A stretch of 64,000 nucleotides of DNA from Hordeum vulgare subsp. vulgare. Lineage: Eukaryota > Streptophyta > Magnoliopsida > Poales > Poaceae. This document shows, one piece after another, positions 23,679 to 35,868 of the stretch. The stretch is from contig NC_058523.1 in NCBI RefSeq assembly GCF_904849725.1, positions 203,697,689 to 203,761,688 on the forward strand, read 5' to 3'. The position numbers and the translations under genes were made by a program. How positions within the stretch are numbered: the first letter of the stretch is position 1; every line of letters starts with the position of its first letter. The notes under the pieces are model-generated. The model was not told where the DNA came from. It searched no databases and saw only the letters and a program-made list of their open reading frames with translations.

Positions 23679-26600
23679 GTCTCCCACTTGCACTAGAGAT
23701 GTTTTTAGTCAATGAGTCCGAACCTTTAAGATCCGTGTGTACTTTGCAAATCTCTATGTCATCCTTTAGATGCTGCTACCACGCGCCATTTGGAACTTTT
23801 CCAAATGATTGCTCAATTATACGAATCCGGTTTACTACTCAGAGTCATCTAGATTACTGTCAAAGCTTGCATCGACGTAACCTTTACAACGAACCATTTT
23901 ATCACCTCCATAATTAAGAAAAATTCCTTAGGCCACTCGTTACTAAGGATAACTTCGACCGGCGTCCAATGATCCATTCCTCGATCACTCTTGTACCCCT
24001 TGACTGACTCATGGCATGGCACACATGAGGTGCGGTACACAACATGGTATACTATAGAGCATATGGCTAAGGCATAGAGGATGACCTTCGTCCTTTCTCT
24101 TTCTTCTGCCATGGTCGGGCTTTGAGTCTTACTCAATATTCACACCTCACAACACAGCCAAGAACCGCTTCTTTGACAGATCTATTTTGAACTCCTTAAA
24201 GATCTTGGTATGGTACGTATTCAGTTCAAAGTTCTTTTTTAGTGTTTTGATATATCGCTATAGACCTTTATGCTCAATGTTCAAGTAGCTCAATCCAGGT
24301 TTTCCTTTGAAAAAATACTTTCAAACAACCCTATATGCTTTCCAGAGATTCTGCATCATTTTCGATCAACAATATGTCAACCGCATATACCCATCAGAAA
24401 TTCTATATTGCTCCCACTCACTTTCTTGCAAATACAAGTTTCTCATAAACCTTGTATAAACCCAAAAGTTTGATCATCTCATCAAAGCGTATATTCCAAC
24501 TCCGAGATGCTTGCTCCAGTCCATAGAAGGATCCCTGGAGCTTGCATACTTGTTAGCATCCTTAGGATCGACAAAACCTTCTGGTTGTATCACATACAAC
24601 CTTTCCTCAAGGAAACCATCGAGGAAACAATGTTTTGACATCCTATCTACAAGATTTCATAAATAATGCAACAACTCCTAACATAATTCCAACAGACTTT
24701 TAGCATCACTACGAGTGAGAAAGTCTCATCATAGTCAACTCTTTGAACTTGTCGGAAACATCTTGGCGAAAAGTCGAGCTTTCTTAATGGTGTCATTTAC
24801 CATAATCGTCCATCTTCCTTTTGAAGATCCATCTGTACCTAACAGACTCACAACCATCAAGTATTTCATCCAAAATCTACGCTTTGTTTTCATACATGGG
24901 TCCTACTCGGATGTCATGGCGTCCAGCCATTCATCAGAATCCAGGCCGACCATCGCTTCTTCATAGCTCATAGGTTCATACTTGTCCAACAACATGACCT
25001 CCAAGACAGGATTACTGTACTACTCTGGAGCAATACGTTCCCTTGTCGACCTACGAGGTTTGGTAATAACTTGATCCGAAGCTTCATGATCACCATCATT
25101 ATCTTTCCTCTTCAACTAGTGTAGGCGCCATAGGAATATCTTCCTGCACCCTACCACTCACTGGTTGAAGTGATGGTTCAATAACCTCATCAAGTTTCCA
25201 CCATTCTCCCACTCAATTTTTGAGAGAAACTTTCTCTCGAGAAAGGACCCGTTTCTAGAAACAAAGATTTTGCTTCTGGATCTGAGATAGGAGGTATACC
25301 CAACTATTTTGGGTCTCCTGTGAAGATGCATTTATCCGCTTTGGGTTCGAGCTTATCAGACTGAAACTTTTTCACATAAGCGTCGTAGCCCAAAAATTTG
25401 AAGAAATGACAGCTTAGGTTTATCCAAACCATAGTTCATATGGTGTCATCTCAACCGAATTACATCGTGCCGTATTTAAAGTGAGTGTGGTTGTTTCTAA
25501 TGCCTAAACCAAAAACGATAGTGGCAATTCGATAGGAGACATCATAATATGCACCATGTCCAATAGGGTGTGGCTACAACGTTCGGACACACGATCACAC
25601 TATGGTGTTCCACGTGGCATGAGTTGTGAAACAATTTTCACATTGTATAAAATGTATACCAAACTAACAACTCAGATATATATTTGTCTCCACGATCACA
25701 TCGTAGACATATTATCCTCTCGTCACAACGATCTTCAACTTCACTCTGAAATTGCTTGAACGTTTTTCAATATTTCGAACTTGTGATTCATCAAGCAAAT
25801 ACACATGTATCTACTCAAATCACCAGTGAAGTAAGAACATAACGATATCCACTGTGTGCCTCGGCACTGATTGGATTACATACATCAAAATGTATTATTT
25901 CCAACACGTCACTTGCTCATTCCATCTTACAGGAAAAACGAGGCCTTCGGTCATCTTGTCCATGTGGCATGATTTGCATGTCACAAGTGATTCAAAATAA
26001 AGTGAGTCCAAACGGTCCATCTACATGGAGTTTATTCATGTGTTAACACCAATAGGCATGGTTCAATGTCTCAAACAATTCAAAAATGAGGGAGTGCAAA
26101 GATCCATCAGCATGGAGCTTCTTCATGTGTTTTGTACCAATATGACTCAAGCGGGAGTGCCAAAAGTGTGTGGTACTATCGTTACTACTTTGCATCTTTT
26201 GGCATTAATATTATGAACATTTGTATCACTACGGTTGAGATTCAATAGACCATTCATATTAGGTGCAAGACCATTGAAGGTTTTATCCAAGTAAACAGAG
26301 TAACCATTATTCTCTTTAAATGAATAACCGTATTGCAATAAACATGATCCAATCATGTTAAATCTCAATGCAAACACCAATCAGTATTTAGGTTTATCAC
26401 TAATCCCTAAGGTAGAGGGAGCGTGCAATCTCGATCACATCAACCTTGGAATTACTTCCAACACACATCGTCACCTCACCCTTGCTAGTATCCGTTTATT
26501 CCGTAGCTATAATTTCGAATTACTAACATTTACAACTGAACCGGTATCTAATATCCTCGTGCTACTAGGAGTACTAGTAAGGAACACATCATTATCACAC

Positions 26601-28699
26601 ATATCCAATATACTTTTGCCGACTTTGCCAGCCTTCTCTTCAACCAAGTATCTAGAGTAGTGTTGCTTAAGTGACCGTTCCCCTCATTTTTAAAAGCACT
26701 TAGTTTCTGGTTTGGGTTCAACCTTGGGTTTCTTTACTAGAGCGGCAACTGGTTTGCCACTCATGAAGTATCCCTTCTTGCCCTTGCCCTTCATGAAACT
26801 AGTGGTTTTACTAACCAACAATAATTGATGCTCCTACTTGATTTCTACTTTCACGGTGTGAGACATCGCGAATAACTCGGGGATCATCTTGTGCATCCCT
26901 GATATGTTATAGTTCATCACGAAGCTCCAGCAGCTTGGTGGCAGTGAGTTTGGAGAACTATGTCAATCACTATCTTATGTGGAAGATCAACTCCCACGCG
27001 ATTCAAGCGATTGTAGTACCCAAACAATCTGAGGACATGCTCAATGATTGAGCTTTTATCCCTTACTTTGTAGACAAAGAATCTTGTTGGAGGTCTCATT
27101 CCTCTTAACACGGGCATGATCCTTATATCCAAATCTCAGCTCTCGGAACATCTCATATGTTCTATGACGTTTCCAAAACGTCTTGGGTGCCTCAAATCTA
27201 AGTTGTTAAGCATTACACACTAAACTATCATGTAGTCATCAAAAACGTGTATGTGACATGTTCGCAACATCTACACACGACGCTGGGGCGCGGCTCACCG
27301 AGCGGTGCATTAAGGACATAAGCATTTTGTGCAGCAATGAGGACAATCCTCAGTTTATGGACCGAGTCCGCATAATTGGTACTATCATCTTGGAACTAAG
27401 TTTTCTCTAGGAACATATCAAAAATAGTGGAGCTACAGCGCAAGCTACAACAAATTTTGCAAATACATTTTGACTTTGTTCATGATAATAAGTTCAATTA
27501 ATCATATTACTTAAGAACTCCCACTCAAATTGGCATCCCTCTAGTCATTCGAGTGACACATGATCCAAATTCACCAACTCAAGCCCGATCATCATGTGAG
27601 TTAAGTTGGCTTCAATGGTGAACATCCCTATGTTGATCATATCTACTATATGACTCATGTTCGACCTTTCGGTCTCTTGTGTTTCGAGGACATGTCTGTA
27701 CATGCTAGGCTCGCCAAGTTTAACCCGAGTGTTTCGCGTGTCCAAAACTGTCTTTCACCCGTTTTATGTGAACGTAGAGTCTATCACGCCCGATCATCAC
27801 GTGGTGTCTCGAAACGATGAACTGTTGCAACGGTGCACACTCGGTGAGAACACAATTTTATCTTGAAATTTTAGTGAGGGGTCACCTTTTAATGCTATCA
27901 TCTTCCTATGCAAAAATAAGGTGCATAAAAGGATTAACATCACATGCAAATCATAAGTGACATGATATGGCCAAGAACTTGTGCTTATTGATCTCCATCA
28001 CCGAAGCACCGGCATGATCTCCATCGTCACCGGCGCCACACCATGATCTCCATCATCATGATCACCATCATTGTGTTGCCATCGAGGTTGTCACGCCATA
28101 TATGTTGTTACTACTAAAGCCACTGAACTAGCGATAAAGCAAAGCATCACCAGGCGCAAAATAATTAAAGACAACCCTATGGCTCATGCCGGTTGCCGTA
28201 GCATCGATATGCAAGTCGATATTTAACTATTACAACATGATCATCTCATACATCAAATAAATCATATCATGTCTTTGGCCATATCATATCGCAACATACC
28301 CTGCAAAAACAAGTTAGACGTCCTCTAATTTGTTGTTGCATGTTTTACGTGGCTGCTATGGGTATCTAGCATGATCCATCTTACTTACGCAAAACCACAA
28401 CGGTGATACACAAGTTGTTATTTAAACTTCTCCAAGGACCGCCTCTATCAAATCCGATGCAACTAAAGTAGGAGAAACAGACACCCGCGAGTCATCTTTA
28501 TGCAACAAGTTGCATGTTAGTTGATGAAAACGGTCTCTCGTACGCGTACGAGTAATGTTTGTCCGGGCGGCTTCATCCAACAATACCGCCGAATCAAGAA
28601 AAGACTAAGGGGGGAAGCAATATGAATATCAACGCCCACAAACTTCTTTGTGTTATACTCGAGATGTCATCTACACATAGACCTAGCTCATGATGCCAC
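23679..28699 (-). pseudogene. gag-pol: Degenerate Copia gag-pol, internal domain 2
   Basis: A second copy of domain 1 about 6.8 kb further right, same order and strand, differing by scattered substitutions (several per hundred bases by eye). Coding remains run from about 27450 to 23694 on the minus strand, with an untranslated leader at 27450-28699. Pieces include gag (26917-27132, VEHVLRL-type with SIIEHVLRLFGYYNRL) and protease/pre-integrase (26147-26380). It carries the same gag frameshift, near 26948, as domain 1. Confidence 0.8.
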
Positions 28700-30518
28700 T
28701 GTTGGGGAACATCACATGGGAAACAAAAAAATTCCTATGCGCACACAAGATCTATCCATGGTGATAACCATCTACATACCCTTGTAGATCGATAAGCGGA
28801 AGCGTATATAACGCGGTTGATGTAGTCGTTCATCTTCAGATCCAATCACGATCCATCCCACGAGCCCATCATCATCCGTCTCGCAATCCAATCACGATCC
28901 GTCCCGCATCTCATCACGAACCGTCTCGCAATCTCATGATGATTCTTGTCGATATAGTGTCGAATGTACGACACCTCCACATTCAGCACACATACAACTT
29001 GATGACGATCGTAGCCTTCTTGATACAGAAAGAGAGGCAGAGAGGTGGATGAGTTCTCCAGCACGACAGCGTGGTGGTGGTGGTGGTGAACTAATCCAGC
29101 ACGGCTTCGCCAAGCTCTACCGAACTAATCTAGAGGAGAAAACAACCTAGAGAGAGGGCAACACGTGGCTTATTCGGGTGAGGGCTGCCCTCGAATCCTC
29201 TAGTATATATAGGAGGGGGGAGGAGGCAGCCTCAAAACCCACAAAGGGTTCGGCTGAAGTGGGGGAGGTGGAAGAGTCCACCTCCAATCCTATTCTTAGT
29301 AGGATTCCACACTTCCCTAGTTGGGTTTCTTTCCTTCCCCCCCTTCTAGCCGCATTGGGCTTTAGTGGGAGTTTCGGTCATCCCACTAGGGATGGACCGC
29401 GTCCTCCTACAGCCCATGAGACCCTTTGGGGTGCGTGGGCCCACTTGGTGGACCCTCGGAACCCAATCGTCACTCCTAGTATATCGCCGGAAATGCCTGA
29501 AACCTTTCCGGAGTTCAAAACCCACTTTCCTATATATCAATCTTTACCTCCGGAGCATTCCGGAGCTCCTCATGATGTCCGGGATCTCATTCGGGACTCC
29601 GAACAACTTTCGCTCAGCAACATACATAACTCAACAATACTGAAACGTCACCGAACCTTAAGTGTGCAGACCCTACGGGTTCGAGAACTATGTAGACATG
29701 ACCGAGACAGTCTCCGATCAATAACCAATAGCGGGATATGGATGCCCATATTAGCTCCTACATATTCTACGAAGATCTTTATCGGTTGAACCTCTATGTC
29801 AAGGATTCAGTTAATCCCATATGCTGCTCCCTTTGTCCTTCGGTATGTTACTTTCTCGAGATTCGATCATCGATATCTCCATACCTAGTTCAATCTCGTT
29901 ATCGGAAAGTCTCTTTACTTGTTCTGTAATACAAGATATCATGAATAGCTCCTTAGTCACATTGCTTGCAAGGCTTGTTATGGTGTTGTATTACCGAGTG
30001 GGCCCTGAGATACCTCTCCGTCACACGGAGTGACAAATCCTAGTCTTGATTCACGCCAACCCAACATACAGCTTCGAAGATAACTGTAGAGCACCTTTAT
30101 AGTCACCTAGTTACGTTGTGACATTTGATACACACAAGGTATTCCTCCAGTGTCCAGGAGTTACATGATCTCACAGTCATAGGAACATATACGTTGACAT
30201 GCAGAAAACGGTAGCAATAAACTGACATGATCATATGCTACGTTCGTTGTTTGGGTCGTGTGCATCACATCATTCTCCTAATGATGTGATCCCATTATCA
30301 AATGAGATCTCAAGTCTATGGTCAGGAAACCTTGACCATCTTTGATCAACGAGGTCGTCCTTCAGAGGCTCACTAGGGGCAGTGTGTTGTCTATGTATCC
30401 ACACATGTATTTGAGTTTCCAATCAATACGATTCTAGCATGGATAATAAACGATTATGATAAACAAGGAAATATAATAATAACTAATTTATTATTGCCTC
30501 TAGGGCATACTTCCAACA
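28700..30518 (-). repeat. LTR C (5' LTR of the array)
   Basis: 1819 bases. Compared with LTR B it has lost 21 bases between two CATCTAC words near 28770 and has extra sequence near 29225-29265. Minus-strand TATA region at 29201-29211. Its outer end TTCCAACA is followed by the right target-site copy AGAGG. Confidence 0.9.
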
Positions 30519-30754
30519 AGAGGAGACGCAAGGCATAATCATGTTCACTCCATCCTTAATCCCTAGCCGCCGCCATTTCCCATCTCCATATCCACCATCT
30601 CCATCTCCACCATAGTTGTTCCTCCTCTAGTCATACTTCTAATCGTGTATAACACACAACATCCATTGTAAGAAATTGTACTAGTTGATCTATATTCATG
30701 ATATGTTATTCTTGTGATTCGGTCTGCATGTGTGAGTAGGTCGATAAGGTATCG
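30519..30754 (+). mobile_element. Continuation of gypsy element 2 LTR
   Basis: Begins with the right target-site copy of the array, so it should be contiguous with 15047 before the insertion. The text (CCCTAGCCGCCGCCATTTCC, a CCATCTCCAYC simple repeat at 30577-30615, then GTGTGAGTAGGTCGAT) is of the kind found in the transcribed part of Athila-type LTRs. It is cut at 30754 by the next element; no CA end is seen. Confidence 0.45.
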
Positions 30755-31010
30755 TGTTGGGACCATGATTCTTAGTCACATAGATCTAGCATGTAACAAC
30801 CATATAATTATATGAATCCTCATGCACGGTACACAACGGCAAACGCCTTTACCTTGGACGGGACCGTTTGTGCCTTTTGACTCACTTATATGAATTTGTC
30901 GCTAGCAACTATATAACTGAGAGCCCGGGTCGACATGATTAGTCATAGACCAAGGAGGTATAATCGTATAGGGACATAAATAGGTAACCCAACAATGCCA
31001 TTTCAAACAT
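30755..31010 (-). repeat. LARD-type LTR fragment (LTR end)
   Basis: From TGTTGGGACC onward this aligns base for base, with substitutions and small gaps, to the beginning of the long LTR at 43087 (shared words CGGGACCGTTTG, CCCGGGTCGACATGA). It starts exactly at the LTR terminus and is cut at 31010 by gypsy element 3. The remainder must lie beyond that element's right side. Confidence 0.65.
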
Positions 31011-32427
31011 TGAAACGTCTCCAATGTATCTACTTTTCCAAACACTTTTGCTCTAGTTTTCGGCTCTAATTTGCATGATTTGAATGGAACTAACCCACAC
31101 TGACGTTGTTTTCAGCAAAACTACCTTGGTGTTATTTTTGTGCAGAAATACAAGTTCTTCGAAATTGACAAAACTTTTTCTGAATTATTTCTGAAATAAA
31201 TAAGGAATTATGAAGCGAAGAACTACGTGAGGGGGCTGCCTATGGGCCCCAAGGCAATAGGATGCGGCCTCCCCTGGTCGTGCCCTGATGCCTTGGCAGG
31301 CCCACGTGGCTCCTCTGACCCTATTTCTAGTCCTATAAATTCACATCTTCGGAGAAAAAAATACGAGAGAAGTTTTCATCGCATTTTACGAGATGGAACC
31401 GCCTTCACCTCTGGTTCTTCCTCGGGAGGGCGGATCTGGAGCTTGTTTGGGGCTTCGGAGAGGGGGGGGGGGGTGGTTCATCTACGTCATCATCATCAAC
31501 CCTTCTCCATCAACAATTTAATGATGCTCACCACCGGGTGTGAGTAATTCCTTAGTAGCCTCGCTAGATGGTGATGAGGTTTGGATGAGATTTGTCATGT
31601 AATCGAGTTGAGTTTGATAAGGCTTGATCCCTAGTATCCAAAATGTTCTGAGATTGATGTTGTTATGACTTTGCTATGCTTAATGCTTGTCACTAGGGAC
31701 CGAGTGCCGTGATTTCAGTTCTAAACTTATTATGTTCTCTCTTAATATGAAAAATATTTTGATCCTTCCTATCTTGCAATTTGTATGCACCTATTACGTG
31801 TCTTGACCCACATACCCCAAGGTTACAATAATTGGGATTATTTCTGGTGATTGTCGTAGTTTGAGGAGTTCATGTATTCAATATGTGTTCCGGTTCTCTA
31901 TTAAAAGGAGTCCTTAATATAGATAAGTTTCCAATAGGACCCCACTCCCATGGGAGGGTAGGACAAAATATATCAAGCAAGTTCTTATCGCAAGCATGAA
32001 TGGCTATATACGAAATACATGCCTACATTATATAGATGAATTGGAGCTAGTTCTATGTTGCTCTAGTATGTAACTGTTACATGATTGATGTCATATATTT
32101 ATTTCGATCTCTCATTCATGTGCCTACGCTTTACAAATACTGAATGTTGCTAAGTTACTACTACTGCTGTTACTATCACACGTGTTACTCAATTGCTACG
32201 TTTACTGTTGTTAATAAAATTGCTACTATCACTATTACCGTCACCACTATCATTTGACGTGATACTAAATCCATTGCTACAGAGAGATATCCCAGGTGTG
32301 GTTGGATTGACAACTCAACTATCAAGGACGATAAATATTCTTGGGCTCCCCTTGTGTCGAATCAAAAAATTAGGGTGAAATACTACCTGTGAAGACTATC
32401 ACGACCCCCTATACTTGTGGGTTATCA
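31011..32427 (+). repeat. 5' LTR of gypsy element 3
   Basis: TGAAACGTCTCC to GTGGGTTATCA, 1417 bases with TG...CA ends. A TATA-like TATAAAT lies at 31334-31340 after a GC-rich stretch. A run of twelve G occurs at 31462-31473. The left flank is AACAT; the matching right copy is not in the window. Confidence 0.8.
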
Positions 32428-32438
32428 ATACCTTTTTC

Positions 32439-32456
32439 TGGCGCTATTGCCGAGGA
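32439..32456 (+). promoter_or_regulatory. Primer binding site of gypsy element 3
   Basis: TGGCGCTATTGCCGAGGA, 11 bases after the LTR, resembles the TGGCGCCGTTGCCGGGGA type of site used by Athila-like grass elements for a tRNA primer, with a few changes. Confidence 0.6.
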
Positions 32457-32503
32457 GTATAGCTAAATTTATTGTGTTAACTTGAGAATATCCAATTGCT
32501 ACT

Positions 32504-34150
32504 ATGAAGAATCTGAAAGATACTCGAACTAAGATCATCCCCTCCTGCACCAGTGGAGGCAAGGAACTGCCATCTAGCTCTGCTTTTAATTCACCTACTA
32601 TTTTGAATCAGCTTGTTACACCACCACCTATTGCTCGTTCTAATATGTCACATCCACTTGATGATAATACTTCTGAAATTAATGATGATACTAATACTAT
32701 ATTTGATGAAACTGAAACTGTGCCACCGAAAGAAATACTTGATGATCATCTTGCTCAAGCTAGAGAACTTGAAAATGCTCAAACTGATGGATATTTTGAA
32801 TCACCTGCTACACCTTGCTCTCCTAATAGATATGAATTGCCTTATTTACCTGAAGGTTGTGTTATGAATGGGGAAGTATCTAGGGATTTTTTTGCTCGTG
32901 GATATAGGAATGATTTGAAGAGACTACTATGCAAACTAAAAGAAAAAACTATGATGGAGAAAATGAAACATGATACTAAATTTGCCACTTCGACTATATT
33001 TGTCACTCATAACGACTATGAATTATCTATTGACCTTGAAATGATTCCTATAGTTGAGTCTGATCTTTCTATGGTTATGAAAATGAAACTTTTTTCGAAC
33101 ATCTCGTGAAGCTAAATGATATTGTTGCTTTGTTTACTAATTACGAAAAGATACACTACTATTACATCCTTAAGATTTTTTTCTTTCTCGTTGAAAGGCG
33201 AGGCCAAGGAATGGTTCCTTTCTCTAGCTCCTGGTTGTATGCGTATTCCCAAGGATATGCTTTATTAATTTTCTAGAAAATACTTTCCTGCTCATAAGAA
33301 ACAAGATGCCTTTCACGAAATATTTAACTTCGTGCTAATTGAAGAAAACAATCCCCCTCAAGCTTGGGGGAGGCTTCTCCAGTTACTGAGAGCTTTGCCC
33401 AATCATCCTCTTAAGAACAATGAAATTCTTGACATATTTTGTAATGGGATAACCGATTCTTGTAGGGACTTCCTAGATAGTTTTGCTGGTTGTGTTTTCA
33501 GGGAAAGAACTGTTGGACAAGCTGAAGAATTATTGATTAACATATTGCAAAATGTCGATTATTGGAGTATCCCTTAAACACCTCTCGAACCTATTCAAAA
33601 GAAAAGAGGTATTCTATTCCTCAGGCCTAAACATATTCGAGAAGCAAAAAGATCTATGAAAGAGAAAGGTATTAAAATTGAAGATCTTAAGAATTTACCA
33701 CCTATCGAAGAGATATATGGACTTGATATCCCAACATTGGTAGTAGAGGTAAATTCTCTCTCTTCCATTAATGAAAGTGATATACCTTATACTAAGACTC
33801 ACAGTCAATGCATGGATGAATTCGATAATTACATTGTTAAGTAAGAGCTCTTCAATAACTATGTCAAAGATCGATTAAGACATAATGCCATGATGATAGA
33901 CCTCTGAAGTGACTTGAAGTTTAGACGTGCTAATGATGTGAAAGGTCTAGGTAAACATGCTTCTATGGTTCACACCCAACTATACCAAGTTGCTAAGTCA
34001 CAAATTGATTTGCTTGCTGAAATGAATAATAAAGTGATCATGCGTTAGAGTAATGACTAGAGGAGGTAGAATGACTCATGAACCTCTTTATCCCGAGGGT
34101 CACCCTAACATAATAGAACATGATTCTTAGAGAACTAATAATGATACACC
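32504..34150 (+). pseudogene. gag: gag of gypsy element 3, N-terminal part
   Basis: The ATG at 32504 opens 201 codons with an acidic N-terminal region, ending at TGA 33107-33109. The gag core continues in another frame (LKGEAKEWF near 33195 and KYFPAHKKQDAFHEI), then returns to the first frame from about 33332 (NNPPQAWGRLLQLLRALP and EILDIFCNGI), the typical retrotransposon gag capsid region. More stops follow at 33575 and 33842 and near 33905. Gag forms the cytoplasmic virus-like particle. The reading frame ends at the Copia insertion at 34150; the rest resumes at 47324. Confidence 0.8.
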
Positions 34151-35836
34151 TATAGGGGAACGTAGTAAATTCAAAATTTTCCTACGCCATACAAGTATCT
34201 ATCTATGGAGAGACTAGCAACGAGCAAGGGGAAAGTGAATCTTCATACCTTTGAAGATCTCTAAGCAGAAGCTTTACTATGAACGCGGTTGATGGAGTTG
34301 TACTCGTACGATTCAGATCGCGGTGGACTCCGATCTATGTGCCGAACCACGACACCTCCGCGTTCAACACACGTGCAGCCCGGTGACGTCTTCAACACCT
34401 TGAACCTGCCAGGAGGAAGGAGAAGATGAGGAACAGAGCTCCGGCAGCACGATGGCTGGTGACGGTGGAGCTACGTGGGACTCCGACACGGCTTCGCCAA
34501 ACACCGTGGAGGACGAGGATGGAGAGAGGTAGGGCTGCTCCGAGAGACAGAGAGAGTTCATGTCTCAAATCAGCCCTAATACCCCGGGTATTTATAGGAG
34601 GAGAGGGAGGAGGGTTCACCACCTCTACGGTTCGGTGGTGGCGACAGCCCCATCTAGCGCGAGGAGGTGGCGGCCAGGGCACGGAGAGGAGGGGTGGCGC
34701 GCCAGGTGGGCCTGGGCCCCCTCGTGCGCTAGGGTTTCCCCCTCCACCTCTCCTGCGCCATGATGGCCTTTGGGGCTGGTAGCCCCTCCCCGTGGACCCC
34801 CGGAACCCTTCTGCTGATCCCGGTACCTTACTCGTGATGCCCGAAACATTTCCGGTGTTTAAAATCTTACTTCCTACGTATGAATCTTTATCTCCGGACC
34901 ATTACGGAGCTCCATGTGATGTCCAGGATCTCAGCCGGGACTCCGAACAACCTTCGGTAACCACTTACATTGTTTCCCTATAACCTTGGCTTCATCAAAC
35001 CTTAAGTGTGTAAACCCTACGGGTTCGGGAAGCATGCAGACATGACCGAGACACCTCTCCGGCCAATAACCAACAACGGGGTCTCGATATCCATGTTGGC
35101 TCCCACACGTCCAACGACGATCTCATCGGATGAACCACGATGTTGAGGATTCAATTAATCCCGTATGCAATTCCATTTGTATATCGGTATGATACTTCCT
35201 CGAGATTCGATATTCAGTATCCCTATGCCTTGTTCAATCTCGTTATTCGTTTCGTAGCACATCATCCCATGACTAACTCCTTAGTCACATTGAGCTCATT
35301 ATTATGATGTTCTACTGAGTGGGCCCAGAGATACCTCTCCGTCATACGGAGTGACAAATCCCGGTCTTGATTTGTACCAACTCAACAGACACTTTCAGAG
35401 ATACCCGTAGTGTATCTTTATAGTCACCCAGTTACATTGTGACGTTTGATACACCCAAAGCACTTCTACGGTATAGGGAGTTGCACAATCTCACGGTCCA
35501 AGGAAATGGTACTTGACATTAGAAAATCTTTAGCAAACGAACAACACGATCTAGTGCTATGCTTAGGATTGGGTCTTGTCCGTCACATCATTCTCCTAAT
35601 GATGTGATCCCGTTATCAACGACATCTAATGTCCATGATCAGGAAACCATGATCATCTGTTGATCAACGAGCTAGCCAACTGGAGGCTTACTAGGGACAT
35701 ATTGTGATCTATATATTCACACATGTATTACTGTTTCCAGTTAATACTATTATAGCATGAACAATAGAGAATTATCATGAACAAGGAAATATAATAATAA
35801 CTACTTTATTATTGCCTCTAGGTCATATTTCCAACT
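34151..35836 (-). repeat. Left (3') LTR of Copia element 4
   Basis: 1686 bases. Both termini are changed: TATAGGGG instead of TGTAGGGG on the left, and CCAACT instead of CCAACA on the right before the purine tract GTCTCCCAC. Minus-strand TATA box TATAAATA at 34589-34596. Confidence 0.85.
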
Positions 35837-35868
35837 GTCTCCCACTTGCACTAGAGTCAATAATCTAG

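Larger units (their letters stand above)
15048..30518 (-). mobile_element. Angela-like Copia array: LTR-internal-LTR-internal-LTR
   Basis: Three direct copies of one LTR (15048-16869, 21893-23678, 28700-30518) alternate with two internal domains of almost equal length (16870-21892, 5023 bases; 23679-28699, 5021 bases). Each LTR runs on the plus strand from TG(T/G)TGGGGAAC to TTCCAACA, the complement of the Angela/BARE style start TGTTGGAAATATGCCC, so the element is on the minus strand. Each internal domain has a purine tract (GTGGGAGAC on the minus strand) at its left edge and a primer-site-like GTGGCATCA at its right edge. The outer flanks match in four of five bases. A single element that gained a second unit by unequal recombination between LTRs explains all of this. 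Confidence 0.9.

Noticed and set aside
29178..29789. 203-codon plus-strand frame
   Set aside because: It lies in LTR C, antisense to the element; the matching regions of LTR A and B have different breaks.
34392..34849. Frames of 60-120 codons on both strands near 34.4-34.8 kb, repeated at 41.25-41.9 kb
   Set aside because: Both sets lie in the two LTRs of the same Copia element, around its promoter; not genes.
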